Under the pieces are notes generated by a model that was not told the DNA's origin, ran no database searches, and saw only the letters and a list, made by a program, of their open reading frames with translations. Positions 15,330-26,192 of a stretch of DNA of 64,000 nucleotides are shown one piece after another; the stretch's first letter is position 1; every line of letters begins with the position of its first letter. Source of the stretch: Nephrocerus scutellatus (lineage: Eukaryota > Arthropoda > Insecta > Diptera > Pipunculidae); NCBI GenBank assembly GCA_947095585.1, contig OX352761.1:18305277-18369276 (forward strand). The letters are read 5' to 3'. Position numbers and translations under genes: made by a program.

Positions 15330-16500
15330 AACGTAGTTAACTACTGCAGTAGAGTTACCTACATACAACTCGTGTCTGGTGGCCCTCCATACATCGCGTT
15401 ATGCAAGGAATTCCAACTGAAAGTTTTATTCAGTAAGGTGGAGCAACTATAACGAATTGCCCCCTCGCACGTCGTTCAAATACAATTTTTGGCAAATGTC
15501 TTTATGCGCTCAATATTTTCTCTGCATTTTAAAACAGATCCAAAGTCATATCTGTTATCAAACGCGCTAACGCCCATCGCATTTAAATCACTTAGGTCCG
15601 AGGTCCAGTCCTCTCTAGGGAATCGCAGATGCAGCTTGCTGTATCACTGAGGCCCCTTTGATGCAGAAATGCATTAAAGCTGCCATAACCAGTGAGCAGG
15701 AATCCAATCTTTAGCCTAAAAACAAAGAGTTAACTTTGCTTTGTCCCTTTCAAACATGACAGTTTCGTACCATAACGGCTCTCCATATGTTGCACAAGCA
15801 ACAAATAGGCCATCACTGCCCGCCGGTTCAATCCCCATTCGGTAGGAAAAACACGGACTGGTCCTACAAGTTTAAGCAGTCGCTTCCTAAGCTCAGAGCG
15901 ATGAACAAGGAAAGTCATGCGTTCGCTCATATTAATACCGAGGTATCGCACCTGGCCAGCTCAAGTCGCGAGTTGCCTTCAATAAGGATGATCAAATCAT
16001 CCGCGTAGCATTTGCAGAGCCCTCCTAGCTGTCCTAAGAGGGCGTCCATCTTTAGGTTTCATATAAATGGACTACAAATGAATCCCTGAGCCGCGAGTGA
16101 CAAACTTATTGACATGGTCAGTAGTGCCAAGACAGCACGCTTGCCTGTCGCTGAGGTAGCTCTACCAAAGAGGTACTTCGTTTATTGACATGGTCAGTAG
16201 TGACAACACAGCACGCTTGCCTGTCGCTGAAGTAGCTCAACCAAAGAGGTACTTCGCAACAGCCAACTTCTATCAGTCGTTCGATTACGCAACCCCAACT
16301 TAGGTAGTCGAATACGCCCTTGAAATCTACAAAGATGGCAAAAACGTATCGACTTGCACTGCCATACACGTTGTCCTTTACGTACAGCTTTTCCAAGTTT
16401 TAAAGCCGAATTGTGTCTCACAAATCAGACTGGCCCTCAAGCCTTCGCACCATTATCCTCTCCAGCACTTTTCCACGTTTTCCCCTACATATGCGGTATA
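15330..16500 (-). mobile_element. R1-clade non-LTR element, RT fragment
   Basis: On the minus strand RT blocks appear in order: LEKLYVKDNVYG, FAIFVDFKGVFDYLSW (first catalytic Asp) and EVPLWLSYFSDRQACCV. Next come a 76-bp duplication, the damaged YADD region near 16000 (complement of GCAAATGCTACGCGGATGAT), and YLGINMSERMTFLVH with SELRKRLLKLVG at about 15840-15951. It matches the plus-strand copy at 1925-2457. Stops and the duplication make it non-functional. Confidence 0.75.
16106..16256. repeat. 76-bp tandem duplication within the R1-like RT
   Basis: Bases 16106-16181 and 16182-16256 are near-identical. Both start with TTATTGACATGGTCAGTAG, carry CACGCTTGCCTGTCGCTGA and end AGAGGTACTTCG. 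The length is not a multiple of three, so it shifts the RT frame. Confidence 0.85.
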
Positions 16501-18424
16501 CAACACCAACTGGTTCAATAAGTAGGGAGAGAAATCCTCTCGATCCATGTGGCATCACAATGGATCATCTATTGTTCTAAGTGGGTCTGCTTCCTGCCTG
16601 TAGCCACCCCAACCTAACCTAACTATCGTAATTGTAACGAATGAATGCCGAATACTATGTTTCCCCATCTGTATGACCTGCGCATCTGCATAGACCACTA
16701 ATAGTATCTTCTCGTATCTATGCTTAGCATTCTATTTACACCCCTACAACCCCTTAAACCCCTTAATTAACAAAAAAACTGCAATTTTCTTTTTTTTTAT
16801 GACGGAGTATTCCTCATCATATTTTACTTTGCATGTCTGCTGTATATTAAGCTCGTATCTTACGGTAATACTTTATAAGGTCCCTTTTTCAATTTGGGCC
16901 ATTCCCTTTTTTAAAAATTTCTATTTACTCATAACTTGACTTTGTTTACTTTTAAGCACGACTTTGATTTTTGTAATTCTGTGCATTTTTTTAACAGTGA
17001 AGAGCTGTTCATTGAATCTAAAGACTTTTGGATTTGTGTCGCATATTGTCGCTTTGATTTGTTTAGATAGCAATTTCTCAAATAGCTTAGACATCGGTGG
17101 CAGTATAGGAATAATTTGCAAATTAGATGGTTTGCCTTATTTTGGAGTGATTCTCCAATTTTCCAACTCTTTCGTTCATAGGTAGATAAACTTTTGAGAT
17201 CTCCCTACGCCAATAGAGCGCCTTAAACAAATTTCCAAAATCTCTGCTATAAATATCAATGCACACATCATCCATCTATTAGAACATCCACTTGGATATT
17301 CCAAGTGCATATTGTCGTTAAATTATTTGTGAATTTTTAAATTCCTCACCATTGTTGCCATTGTTTGTATTTTATTGATGATTAAGTTTCGTGTTTTCGC
17401 GGGTATTTAGTGCGATTAGATGGATAAATTTATTTTGCAATTTCATAAGATGTGAACTGTAGCAAGTTGTCAAATGGGAATGGCTGCTCTTCTTCAAGAC
17501 AAATAAATAACACGAATTACTACGTACGTACGGGTACGTGTTATCATTTCTAAGCACGAAATTTCCAAAGTATTCAACAGCATGAGCGATAAATTCTGAA
17601 TTAAATTGACCGGATAACGAATAGCATTGCTGTTAGTTGGCGCACAGCACAGCAAAGCAACAAAATGTTCCAACTGAATTTTGAAAGAATTTGCCAGTAA
17701 ATCAGTCAATACGAATTCAGTGTTACGCGGTGATTGGAATTTCATTAATTCGGCGGAGAATCAGAGAAGCAAAAGCGAAAAATCTTTGACATCGGCAACA
17801 ACATTTGAAACTCTAATTTCCCAGCGAACCTTTCCGCAGTGGAAGAATACCAAACATACTGAGCTGAGCTTTGTAATTTGTTTTCACATGAATTTTGGAA
17901 AACCTTTAGCCTCAAAGATTTGTGTGACAAATTTCTCAAGTTCTTCATTGTGGCATGGAAATTGAGGAATGGTATTCAGTTGTTGATGTTCTGCTTTTCG
18001 GTTGGGCCTTTTATTTGTTTTCAAATTCCACAGTCTACACTTAAATAAAAGAAGATACCTCTGGATGGGTTAGGGAACAAACATTTGTCTTAAGTTTTTT
18101 TTTCTCCCCTTAAATGACCATCTCCATCATTCGGATTATCGTCACACTTTTACCTGAGAAATGGCATAAATGGAAGCATAAGTTAAATGTGGGCATTTTC
18201 ATACCAAAGGAAGAATCTGTTTTGTGTTAAGGGTAAACATTCAAGGTCTTGGATCGTCTTGATTCACTATTAAATCATCAATTTTAATTTTGGATGTTAG
18301 GATAAAACAGATAACCATGGTATAAACAGAGAGAGAGAGACTCTTATAGGATGAATGTTGTAATTTTATAGGATAATTATGGTACCTTTATATGATGATT
18401 TAATGATGAATTTAATGGATGGTT
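16501..18424. other. Intron stretch without a recognised gene
   Basis: The AT-rich stretch was read on both strands with no domain seen. A CCAACCTAACCTAAC motif at about 16610-16625 marks the end of the neighbouring LINE remnant. Bases 18295-18424 hold a loose TTATAGGAT/ATTATGG repeat like that at 47930-48355; both flank RTE family 1 copies. Confidence 0.5.
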
Positions 18425-19530
18425 AAGATGGCGGTCAGCCATCAGCAGAGTAAGGCGAATAACACAGAATGCTTCAGAGATGCATGTGGCCGCAACTATC
18501 TCTGACTGGTGGAAGTGCGATCAAACCTCCACGTGGTGGCCGCTGGTAATTTTCCTCCAGTACAGGAAAAGCGAAATGATCGGGCTAGTTCCTTCAAAGT
18601 AAGGTTAGCGCGAGGTCAATAACCTCGCCCGTAAAAAAAACCATATTACGGAACCCCAAATCAGGTTCGGATACACTGATGAACGGCGACGAACACGGCA
18701 AAGAAAACGGCTAAAAAGAATTTAAGAATTTTTTCATGGAACCTACGCTCACCGTATAGAGCTCGAGCTGCACAGCAGCTAGCCTATACCCCGTCCAAAT
18801 ATAATGCTGACATAACAGCAATTCATGAGATGCGATGGACGGGGAATGGTGTCTTACAAAAATCAGAATATGACATATATTACAGCTGTCATGCAAGACA
18901 TCATGTGCTCGGGGAGGGGTTTCTAGTCAGCAAAAGAATGAAACCCACCGTTATCGGTAAATCAACGGCTATGCACCCTTCGCGTGGGGGGCAGATTTAA
19001 AAACATAACCCTCATAAACGTTCACGCACCTACAGAGGATTGCCCAGATGATGAAAAAGAAGAATTCTTTGAATCAGTCAAACGGGAACTCCACGCCTGT
19101 CCTCTATATGACGTAAAAATCATTCTGCGGGATATGAATGCCAAAACAGGTAGGTAGCCAGTATTTAGGTAGTACATTAGCACCCATAGATTACACGAGT
19201 ACACTAATGACAATGGACAACGAGTCATAGAGATGGCAGCAAGCAATAATTTGGTCGTTGCGATTACAAGGTTTGCGCGTGAAAATAACCACAAAACCAC
19301 CTGGGTATCTCCTGATGAAGACACTCGCAACCAGAAAGACCACGTGTTGATAGACCGCCGCCACAACCCGAACCTGATGATAGTACGAACGTACCGAGGT
19401 GCTAACGTCGACTTGGACAACTATCTTGTTGGTATGGTGCTACGAGCGCGGATTCGAGTCAACAAGGCTGCCCTTCGGAACGAAGAGACCAGAAACAACT
19501 ACGGTCAAGCGATAGGACTCGCACCTTGGT
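18425..19530 (+). mobile_element. RTE family 1, 5' end and endonuclease
   Basis: The copy starts with the family 5' end (TGGCGGTCAGCCATCAGCAG) and a leader with CAAACCTCCACGTGG. It then codes for QEM-type endonuclease parts: EMRWTGNG, LINVHAPTED near 19013, DVKIILRDMNAKTG (normally GDMNAK) near 19110, ASNNLVVAITRFAR near 19240, WVSPDEDTRNQKDHVLIDRR, then VDLDNYLVG, where the catalytic SDH reads LDN. It is broken by frameshifts and cut at about 19530, where the sequence changes to a minus-strand ORF1 remnant. RTE-group LINEs encode an apurinic endonuclease and RT. Confidence 0.8.
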
Positions 19531-20830
19531 GGCACCTTGCCGGGTACCGCTTTCGCGTCTTCTTTTTTCTTTTGGTAGTGGCGTTTTTTGAGCCTGAAAT
19601 AAACAGACCCAAAGAGCCAGTTAATCCTATAATTTGAGCCTTTAAGGTTCTCAGCAATTTTTGGCAAGGCGGAGATGGTCAATTTGAGATACTCCTTTTC
19701 TCTGTCTTTCCTTGGAAGTATCTTCCAATCCGCATTCCTAAGCTCTTTATTTTGGACCACTAGGCGAGTGCTTATTTTCTAATTAGGTTCATTCGTGCTG
19801 TGAGGAAGGTACACTTACAAGATTTAGTTACGTGGGATTTCATCCTCTCCAATCATCTTTAAACTGGCATAAGCTATGTTGCCGTGTCTTCGTCTGCCGC
19901 AATTAACTGATAGCCACCCATTCTTTGGTCTGCAGCGAGTGGGAGCTCAGCTACTGCGTCCATAATAATGTCTTGGATTAGTGACATCTGTGCCGTCTCC
20001 AGTTTGACATCAGGAAAGCACTGGTCGGTAATCGCCAACCTGATGGCTTTCGTGACGTCACTGTATCTTGGCATTGTCCCTGAACCGCTTGCCACCACTT
20101 CTTCTTCACCTAGACCCGAACAACCTGGCTTTGCAGTGGTGCTGGGTGTTTCGGTTACTTTTGTGGGGGATGTGCGTTGGCTGTGGTGGTGGTTTTTGGG
20201 GCTCGTCAGATTGAACGCGTCTTATTTTTGTTTTAGTCTTTCTGTCCTTTATTTATGTTTGGCACATAGCTAGTGCCTCGTCGTGGGTGAGTCCCGATTG
20301 TTTGAGGAACGTAAGTCGTTTCCTTGCCGACCCACTTCTCTGTTTGTTCTCAAGATCTAGACTCGTCAGTCCGTCTCTTAAGTCCGAGGTAGTTGATTTG
20401 GACGTGTTGTCCAAGCATTTTGGTACGTTGAGCTTTGTGCAGGGACGTAGTCCACTGTAATAGTCGACGAGTCTGTGCTGTCGTAATTGGTGTTTTCACT
20501 CTCAGAGTTAGGACCTATGTGGTCCTTGGCTTCTGAGATTTGCGCGCTTGAAGGAGCACCGCCCTCAAGATTTATATTTTTTTTATACACTATCCATTAG
20601 TTTTGTTATATGAGGAAAGTAAGGTCCACCACCGCAGAGCCTCTTGCTGTGGTAATGTCACTTTAAGCCCCGGAGGGTACGAGGTATCCGGAGTCCCGTG
20701 ATAGCCACCAAAATCCTCATAGCCATTCATCCCACAGCGCACGTGTCTCACCTTGGATTTAGGATTATTTATCGAGGTTGTCTCCTCTAGATATTTGATG
20801 ATGATAATTTCATACATATGCATATCTTTT
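19531..20830 (-). mobile_element. ORF1 remnant of a LOA-type element
   Basis: On the minus strand 19874-20098 reads SDVTKAIRLAITDQCFPDVK and LETAQMSLIQDIIMDAV. This looks like the N-terminal half of the DUF4780-like ORF1 segment whose C-terminal half is at 14781-15305. Downstream, 19640-19760 reads ELRNADWKILPRKDREK. Upstream, 20378-20590 is a Ser/Thr-rich segment and 20590-20823 codes for GGYHGTPDTSYPPG and PQQEALRWWTLLS. Frames are separated by stops. I infer one element in minus orientation with its 3' part lost; the family name is tentative. Confidence 0.5.
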
Positions 20831-21302
20831 GGTATACTCGTAAAAATATCTTAATTGACGCTTTTTGTGGTAGACTTGGTAATATTGGTAAAATTATTAC
20901 AACTTGATTGGTTTAGTCGTAAAGATGTTTGAGATAAAATTCAATTAATTTGTTATCGTCGACATTTCGGCTGATATGATAACAAATGAATGATCACAAC
21001 TATAGAGCGGAATAAATACTACTCGCTCAAACATAAGTAAGACATAGTAAAACGTATAATCAAATCAATTATCCGATGCGGTCTTTTCTTAGAGTTAACA
21101 ATAATTATGATAAGCATTTTGGTCGCAATAAGCGAATCCAATACATAAATCCTAAACTAATATGCACACATACATTATCAAGATAGTAAAGATAAAGCAA
21201 TTAATAACAGCAGTAGATATGAACATCTGGCCTTTTTTTAATCCTTTGAAGCGAATCTAATGGAAAACATACTCGTATATGTTATTGAAAAACAAATGTA
21301 AT
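20831..21302. other. Spacer 3' of S28 gene A
   Basis: AT-rich sequence with no recognised gene or element. It contains the presumed transcript-end region of the minus-strand gene. Confidence 0.5.
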
Positions 21303-21308
21303 TTTATT
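21303..21308 (-). terminator. Poly(A) signal of S28 gene A
   Basis: TTTATT on the plus strand is AATAAA on the minus strand, 52 bases past the stop codon of gene A. Confidence 0.6.
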
Positions 21309-21359
21309 TTATTATTTCTTGCTTTCAAAGTGTGTTTGACCACCACCTCTGGAGATAGT

Positions 21360-23154
21360 TTAATGGTCTGCTCCTCCCACCCATTCGCGAACAAATTCTG
21401 CGATTGTCTCCTTTGACTTTACCATCTCGGGTGTGTCATAATGGTTTATCGAGCCGAAATCCATACTATGGGAATACACTGAAATCATGTAGAATCATGT
21501 AATGTGTAATAGAATTTCTTCTAAGGCATTTCAATTTACTTGGAATTATTGTCGCCTTAGTGGGATCTTGAATTCCCACCGCCCTCCATGGGTCCAATTG
21601 TCCATGTGAGAAGTAGACATTTGACACCTCAGGTTCCAAACCGCCAAAGAGTGTGTTCGTTATGTTGATGTTGTGGTGGATTGTTGAGTTGCTAAATTGA
21701 TTGCCAAAAGCGTCTGAACATATTGCTACGAAATATTGCAATGGGAATCGCTTGCCAAAAGGCTGTTCGCGAGAGGAGGACGTATGAAACCAACCGAATT
21801 CGCTGCAAATTTGATAATACCATTGGCGCACTGTGGACGGACGTATGCTACACGATGAAACATTTCCTTGGAAAAATGTCGAGTTTTACTTACCCCATCC
21901 TCTGCTATAAATCGCTGCTGCATCGCTAACGGATGCAATCAGCGTCTTGTAGGATAAATCATTGCATCTGTAAAAATCGAATCTGGAAACAATGAAGCCT
22001 GTCACACCGGATAGATCGTCTTCGCTTTCCATGATGTTTTTGCAAGCCGATTGAATGCCGCCCTTACTTAAGAGTTTATCAAGGTATTTATTAAAGACCA
22101 GATACTTTGAATGTAAGAATTTATCTACCCGTTATACTGAACGACAACAGCGAAAATATCGGAAATCTCACTGAATAACGTCCAAACGTCCAAATTGTTG
22201 GACTCGTCGAAATTGTTGCAAATCTTCAACAATGCCTTCACCTCAGCGCCTCTTTTCTTGTCCAACATTTCTTCGAGCATGCCAATGCCGTTCTGAATGC
22301 GGTTATAGCATGCATCCCCGCTGACCAATTTGATAGACTGGCCCATGATTTCTTTGTATTCTATTGAATGCGCCCAAGAAAATATTAGTCAGACACTCTT
22401 CTTCATCTATCTTACCATAGAAATCTGCTTTGGCGTTCAGTATTGCACTAGATGCCCAGCACCCGGCTGCCAAATCAGGATACAAACGCTTGAACCATGT
22501 CACCATGGCGGCAGAGTATGATGCTCCAGCTAAAATTACTTTGGAGTTTGCCAGCCCGGGAATTGTAGACTTTTGTGTGCGTATAAAGTGCGCCAAATCA
22601 GCTAGAGCCTGTCTCACTTGCAAGTATTTCATGTTTTCATTTGACAAATCCCTGCGATTACCAAAAAAGAAAGGTAAAGGTAAAAAACTACTTTAATTTC
22701 ATCCTGATTGGCTCACTTTGTAGGACGACTCTCGCCATAGTAACGATGTTCTGTAGAGTATAGATAACCATTGTGCTCCTTGGCCATGTCGTGCAAATGT
22801 CCAGAGCTTAATAGGGTTGATGAGATTTCCCACTCGCCACCAACGTAAATGAAAATTGGCCCTCCATCCTTGAAGTATCCGTCATTGGCCAAGTATCTCT
22901 GTGACAGGCAAGTGAAGTATTCATGTGATAGGGCTCTTTGCTCTACTTACCATTTTCCATGTTGCATTTTCCCTCTCATCAAAATGATCCACCTTTTGCT
23001 CTATCCATTGGGTAGTAATTTTTGCCCGTCTGACTGGCGCATATACCGGTGGCTCACAGTGTAACATCCGGAACTTCCTTTCAAAAACAGATCCTTCTGC
23101 TGCGGAGATCAGCAGTAATGCGGTGGCAACTAACGACAATTCAAGGAATTTCAT
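21360..23154 (-). CDS. Secreted S28-family serine peptidase (paralogue A, catalytic triad intact)
   Basis: Seven exons on the minus strand (22951-23154, 22717-22898, 22416-22651, 22129-22360, 21894-22066, 21540-21830, 21360-21478) join in frame with introns of 52-65 bp and encode 478 residues. This is the family of lysosomal Pro-X carboxypeptidase, DPP2 and thymus-specific serine protease, which trim peptides next to proline in lysosomes or outside the cell. Residues 1-22 form a signal peptide (LSLVATALLLISAAEG). GGPIFIYVGGEWE and HRYYGESRPT are family blocks. The nucleophile is Ser173 (GASYSA), Asp422 lies in GQLDPW, and His443 lies in YSHSMDFGSI, so all three catalytic residues are present. 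It is nested antisense in INO80. Compared with paralogues B and C it has one extra intron (21831-21893). It looks complete and active; substrate is unknown. Confidence 0.93.
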
Positions 23155-23245
23155 TTTTAACCAATTAACGAACTAGCCAACGCGCTCACTGCGGATGAAC
23201 TAATCACAAAGTCTTAATACCGAATTAACTAGATTGGTCACTGCA

Positions 23246-23253
23246 CTTAAATA
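23246..23253 (-). promoter_or_regulatory. Weak TATA-like box of S28 gene A
   Basis: The minus strand reads TATTTAAG about 92 bases upstream of the start codon, followed by TGCAGTGACC. It is weaker than the TATAAATA boxes of genes B and C. No transcript evidence is available. Confidence 0.35.
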
Positions 23254-23619
23254 ACTATTTTTTTAATGTGACATAAACGTGTGTCACAAACACATATATG
23301 AATTTCAAGATAACACAAATAAGTAATTCAGATGTTATCGAACGGTGAGCGTGTAAATGTGAAAAAAAAGTTTGATATTACCACCGTCAGTCCATATGGG
23401 TCAGAGGGGGTTGGTGCTACTCATTGGAGAGAAGGCCCATGTTTGCTCCAGATGCCATAATGATAAGAAAATAATATTTTTGTAGAGAAACCACGCTACA
23501 TATTTTAGCACCTTAGTGTTCACGTTAGCAACCGTTGACAGGTAACACTGTAATACCAAGGCAAGCTAAAATGATGTTGTGAAGTAATTAATGACGATAT
23601 CTAACAAAATTGTTTTTGT

Positions 23620-24035
23620 AGATTAAAGACCGCGTGTGACGTGTGTCGCGTTTCGCATGTTGTGCGTCTCACTACAAGGGGGTACGTGTTCAAAAAGTAA
23701 AATGTTAAGTGAGACACTGTTAAATGTCACTATGTTATGGGACGCTGTTAGTGAGACACTGTTATGAGACACTGTTAATTGAGACACTGTTATATGTCAC
23801 TTTTTTGGGAACTAAGCAATTTCTCAAGGGATTCGCATGAAATTTGGTATGTAGGACTATGATGCGACTTTAGGACTTGTTCCTATGGAATATGGTCATT
23901 CTAGAATATGGTCATTGGTTTGGAATTTCGGGAACGAAGCAATTTCTCAAGCGATTGATATGAAATTCAGTATGTAGGACTAAGATGTACTATAACACCT
24001 GTTCCTAGGACGAGTAATCGATGTGGATTGTATGC
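23620..24035. repeat. Three small repeats: satellite unit, GAGACACTGTTA array, 122-bp duplication
   Basis: Bases 23625-23675 hold a short piece (CGTGTGACGTGTGTCGCGTT) of the satellite found at 53345-54055. Bases 23705-23800 hold about five copies of GAGACACTGTTA with variants. Bases 23806-24030 hold two units spaced about 122 bp, each with AGCAATTTCTCAAG, ATGAAATT and GTATGTAGGACTA. They lie upstream of gene A and between it and the Helitron remnant. Confidence 0.7.
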
Positions 24036-24179
24036 GCATTCCAAAAAACATTCACAATGACATTGTTGGCCGACAGAGCCACCATGGCTTTCTTTAGCTC
24101 CGATTCTGCAGGAGGTCACTGCTTTGACTGTGTTTCTGTCTGGAATCTGGAAAAACGCATTCCAGCCTAACTTAAAATA

Positions 24180-24560
24180 AAATTAAATTTGTGTTGATTC
24201 TCGATCTGTCCAACAGAAGTCGTTATTTAATTTCTATTCCAATAGTTGGCGCTATGTGCGCAAATGTCGTTTGACAGCTGATCCATTTGCACGATCTTTC
24301 TTTCGCGATCCGTCTACGCATCCCAATGATTCTGACCGACATGCCATTGGACTTTAAGCACTTGGAGTTTCGGTTGCGGTTTGCATTCGCAATTAAAATA
24401 AACAAATCACAAGGGCAATCATTGTGTGTTTGTGGCATTAACCTTGAAAATCCAATTCCAGTGTCGGAAAACCATAAGCTTTATTTGTTTACGCGCCAGA
24501 CAACAAACCAAATAAAAACCAGTGCGCGTAACTTTTACGTGCGGTTGAAGTGAAATTTAT
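24180..24560 (+). mobile_element. Helitron remnant: C-terminal Pif1-like helicase
   Basis: A plus-strand frame (24287-24553) reads LRIPMILTDMPLDFKHLEF, RLRFAFAIKINKSQGQSL and VCGINLENP. This is the conserved end of the Pif1-type helicase of Helitron Rep/helicase proteins; SQGQSL is the motif VI region. Helitrons move by rolling-circle replication. The upstream parts (Rep domain, helicase motifs I-V) are missing. The element's 3' end is probably at 25276, about 700 bases on, across a minisatellite. Confidence 0.85.
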
Positions 24561-24579
24561 TTGATGTTGTGGGCAAAAA

Positions 24580-25200
24580 TGCCGCAAAAAGACCCCTAAA
24601 AGACCCTAATAAGACTCACCAAAGACCCTGAAAACCCCCAAAAGAATCATAAAAACATCCTCGAAATATCCTCAAAAAAATCAAAAGACCCCCAACAAGG
24701 CCCCAAAAGACCTCCAAAATACCCAGACAAGACCCCTAAACGACCCCAAAAATCATAAAAGACCCTCAAAGGACTCCCAAGACCATTCAAAAGATCTTCA
24801 CAAGTCTTCCCAAAAGACCCACAAAGGACCCTCAAAATACTCCCCAAAAGAACCTCAAAGACTCTCAAAGGACCCTCAAAAGAAACCTCAAAAGACCACC
24901 AAAAAGACCCTCAAAAATATCCCAAAAAGAATCATAAAAAGATCTCCGAAAGACCCTAAAAAGAATCTCAAAATACCCCCCAAAATACCTTCAAAAGACT
25001 CTTCAGAAGATCCCCAGAAGACCCCCAACAAAAGAATCTTTAAAAAAAACCCAAATATCATCTAAAGGACCCACAAAAAACCTTCAAAAGACCCAAAAAA
25101 AAGACACCCAAAAGACCGTTAAAATGCCCACAAAGGACCTCCAGAAGACCTTCAAAAGACCAGCAAAAGACCCCCAAAATACCCCCTAAAGGACCATATT
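24580..25200. repeat. AAAAGACCC minisatellite, block 1
   Basis: Some 50 degenerate units of about 10-13 bases with core CAAAAGACCC (variants AAAGACCTT, AAGAATC, AAATACCC) are strung along 620 bp. A second block of the same units is at 25489-25665. The array lies between the Helitron helicase remnant and its candidate 3' end. Confidence 0.85.
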
Positions 25201-25240
25201 TTCCAATTGCTCTTCAAAAATTCACAAAACGATTACAATT

Positions 25241-25276
25241 AAAGTCGGACAGCACAACGACTGTCGGGTTAGCTGG
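25241..25276 (+). mobile_element. Candidate Helitron 3' terminus
   Basis: A hairpin GACAG (25248-25252), loop CACAACGA, CTGTC (25261-25265) is followed seven bases later by CTGG at 25273-25276 and then T. A short hairpin about 10 bases before CTRR and a host T is the standard Helitron 3' end. It fits the helicase remnant upstream in the same orientation. Confidence 0.65.
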
Positions 25277-25460
25277 TCTATATATATAAAAATGAAAGGC
25301 TCTACGTTGGTAACCGCATCACTTGAGAACGGCTGGACCGATTTGGCTAATTTTTATAATAAAATGTTCGTCATAGTCGGAAAAAACTGAAAGTAATCTT
25401 TTCCATGGGATGAGGATGTATGAAATCGCGACCATAACTCACGATTCGAATGATGGATTT
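25277..25460 (+). mobile_element. Candidate Helitron 5' terminus, directly abutting the previous 3' end
   Basis: The sequence starts TCTATATATATAAAAATG and continues CACTTGAGAACGGCTGGACC and TTTGGCTAATTTT. An inverted copy of this block ends the element at 27816-31007. TC is the usual Helitron start. The body is soon lost to the minisatellite at 25489. Together with 25241-25276 it forms a head-to-tail junction. Confidence 0.6.
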
Positions 25461-25488
25461 GCGTAATTCTTTTTTTTTTTTTTTCTCG

Positions 25489-25665
25489 ACCCCCAAAAAA
25501 AAATTCAAAAAATCCTCAAAAAATTTCCCAAAAGACTCACTCACCAAAAGACCCCTCAAAAGACGCTTAAAAACCTCCAAAAAACCTAAAAAAAAAACCA
25601 AAAGACCCCCAAAAGATCCCAAAGGACCTTAAAAAGTCCCCCAAAAGACCCCCAAGAGGACCCTC
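25489..25665. repeat. AAAAGACCC minisatellite, block 2
   Basis: The units are the same as in 24580-25200 (CCAAAAGACCCC, CAAAAGATCCC, AAAGGACC), preceded by a run of 18 T (25468-25485). Confidence 0.8.
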
Positions 25666-25669
25666 ACTA

Positions 25670-25836
25670 TTCATCATTATCTCTATTATCACTATTTCTC
25701 TATCACTCTATTTCTCTCTCTATTTCTCTTTATCTCACTTTTCTTTTTATGGAAATATTACTTTCTCTCTCACACTCTCTCTCCCTCCCTATGGAAATGT
25801 TTCTTTCTTTTTATCGCAACATTTATCTCTTTCACT

Positions 25837-25908
<72 letters not shown>

Positions 25909-25973
25909 CAATTCTCCATCTCATAAATTCTTTCCCTTTCCAATATTCTCTCTCTTCTTCTCTCTCTTCCCCT

Positions 25974-26033
<60 letters not shown>

Positions 26034-26035
26034 TA
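25670..26035. repeat. CT microsatellites
   Basis: A pyrimidine-rich region contains two long pure CT runs at about 25840-25904 and 25975-26031, separated by CTCTT/CCCTT-rich sequence. The long open frame across it (25749-26102) is a product of the repeat, not a gene. Confidence 0.95.
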
Positions 26036-26192
26036 CTCTCCTAACTATATTACACCCGAGTATGTTTTGATCAAAAACTTGGTGGATGTATGCTACAAAT
26101 AAGTTCCTTTTTGTTCCTGATTCTATATAAATGTTGATGTGCCAGTCCAGTTTGTAAACCCATGTACTTGTTAAACTGACTTATGGCATATA

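Noticed and set aside
25749..26102. 117-codon open frame rich in Ser-Leu
   Set aside because: It is a translation of CT microsatellites and surrounding pyrimidine-rich DNA.
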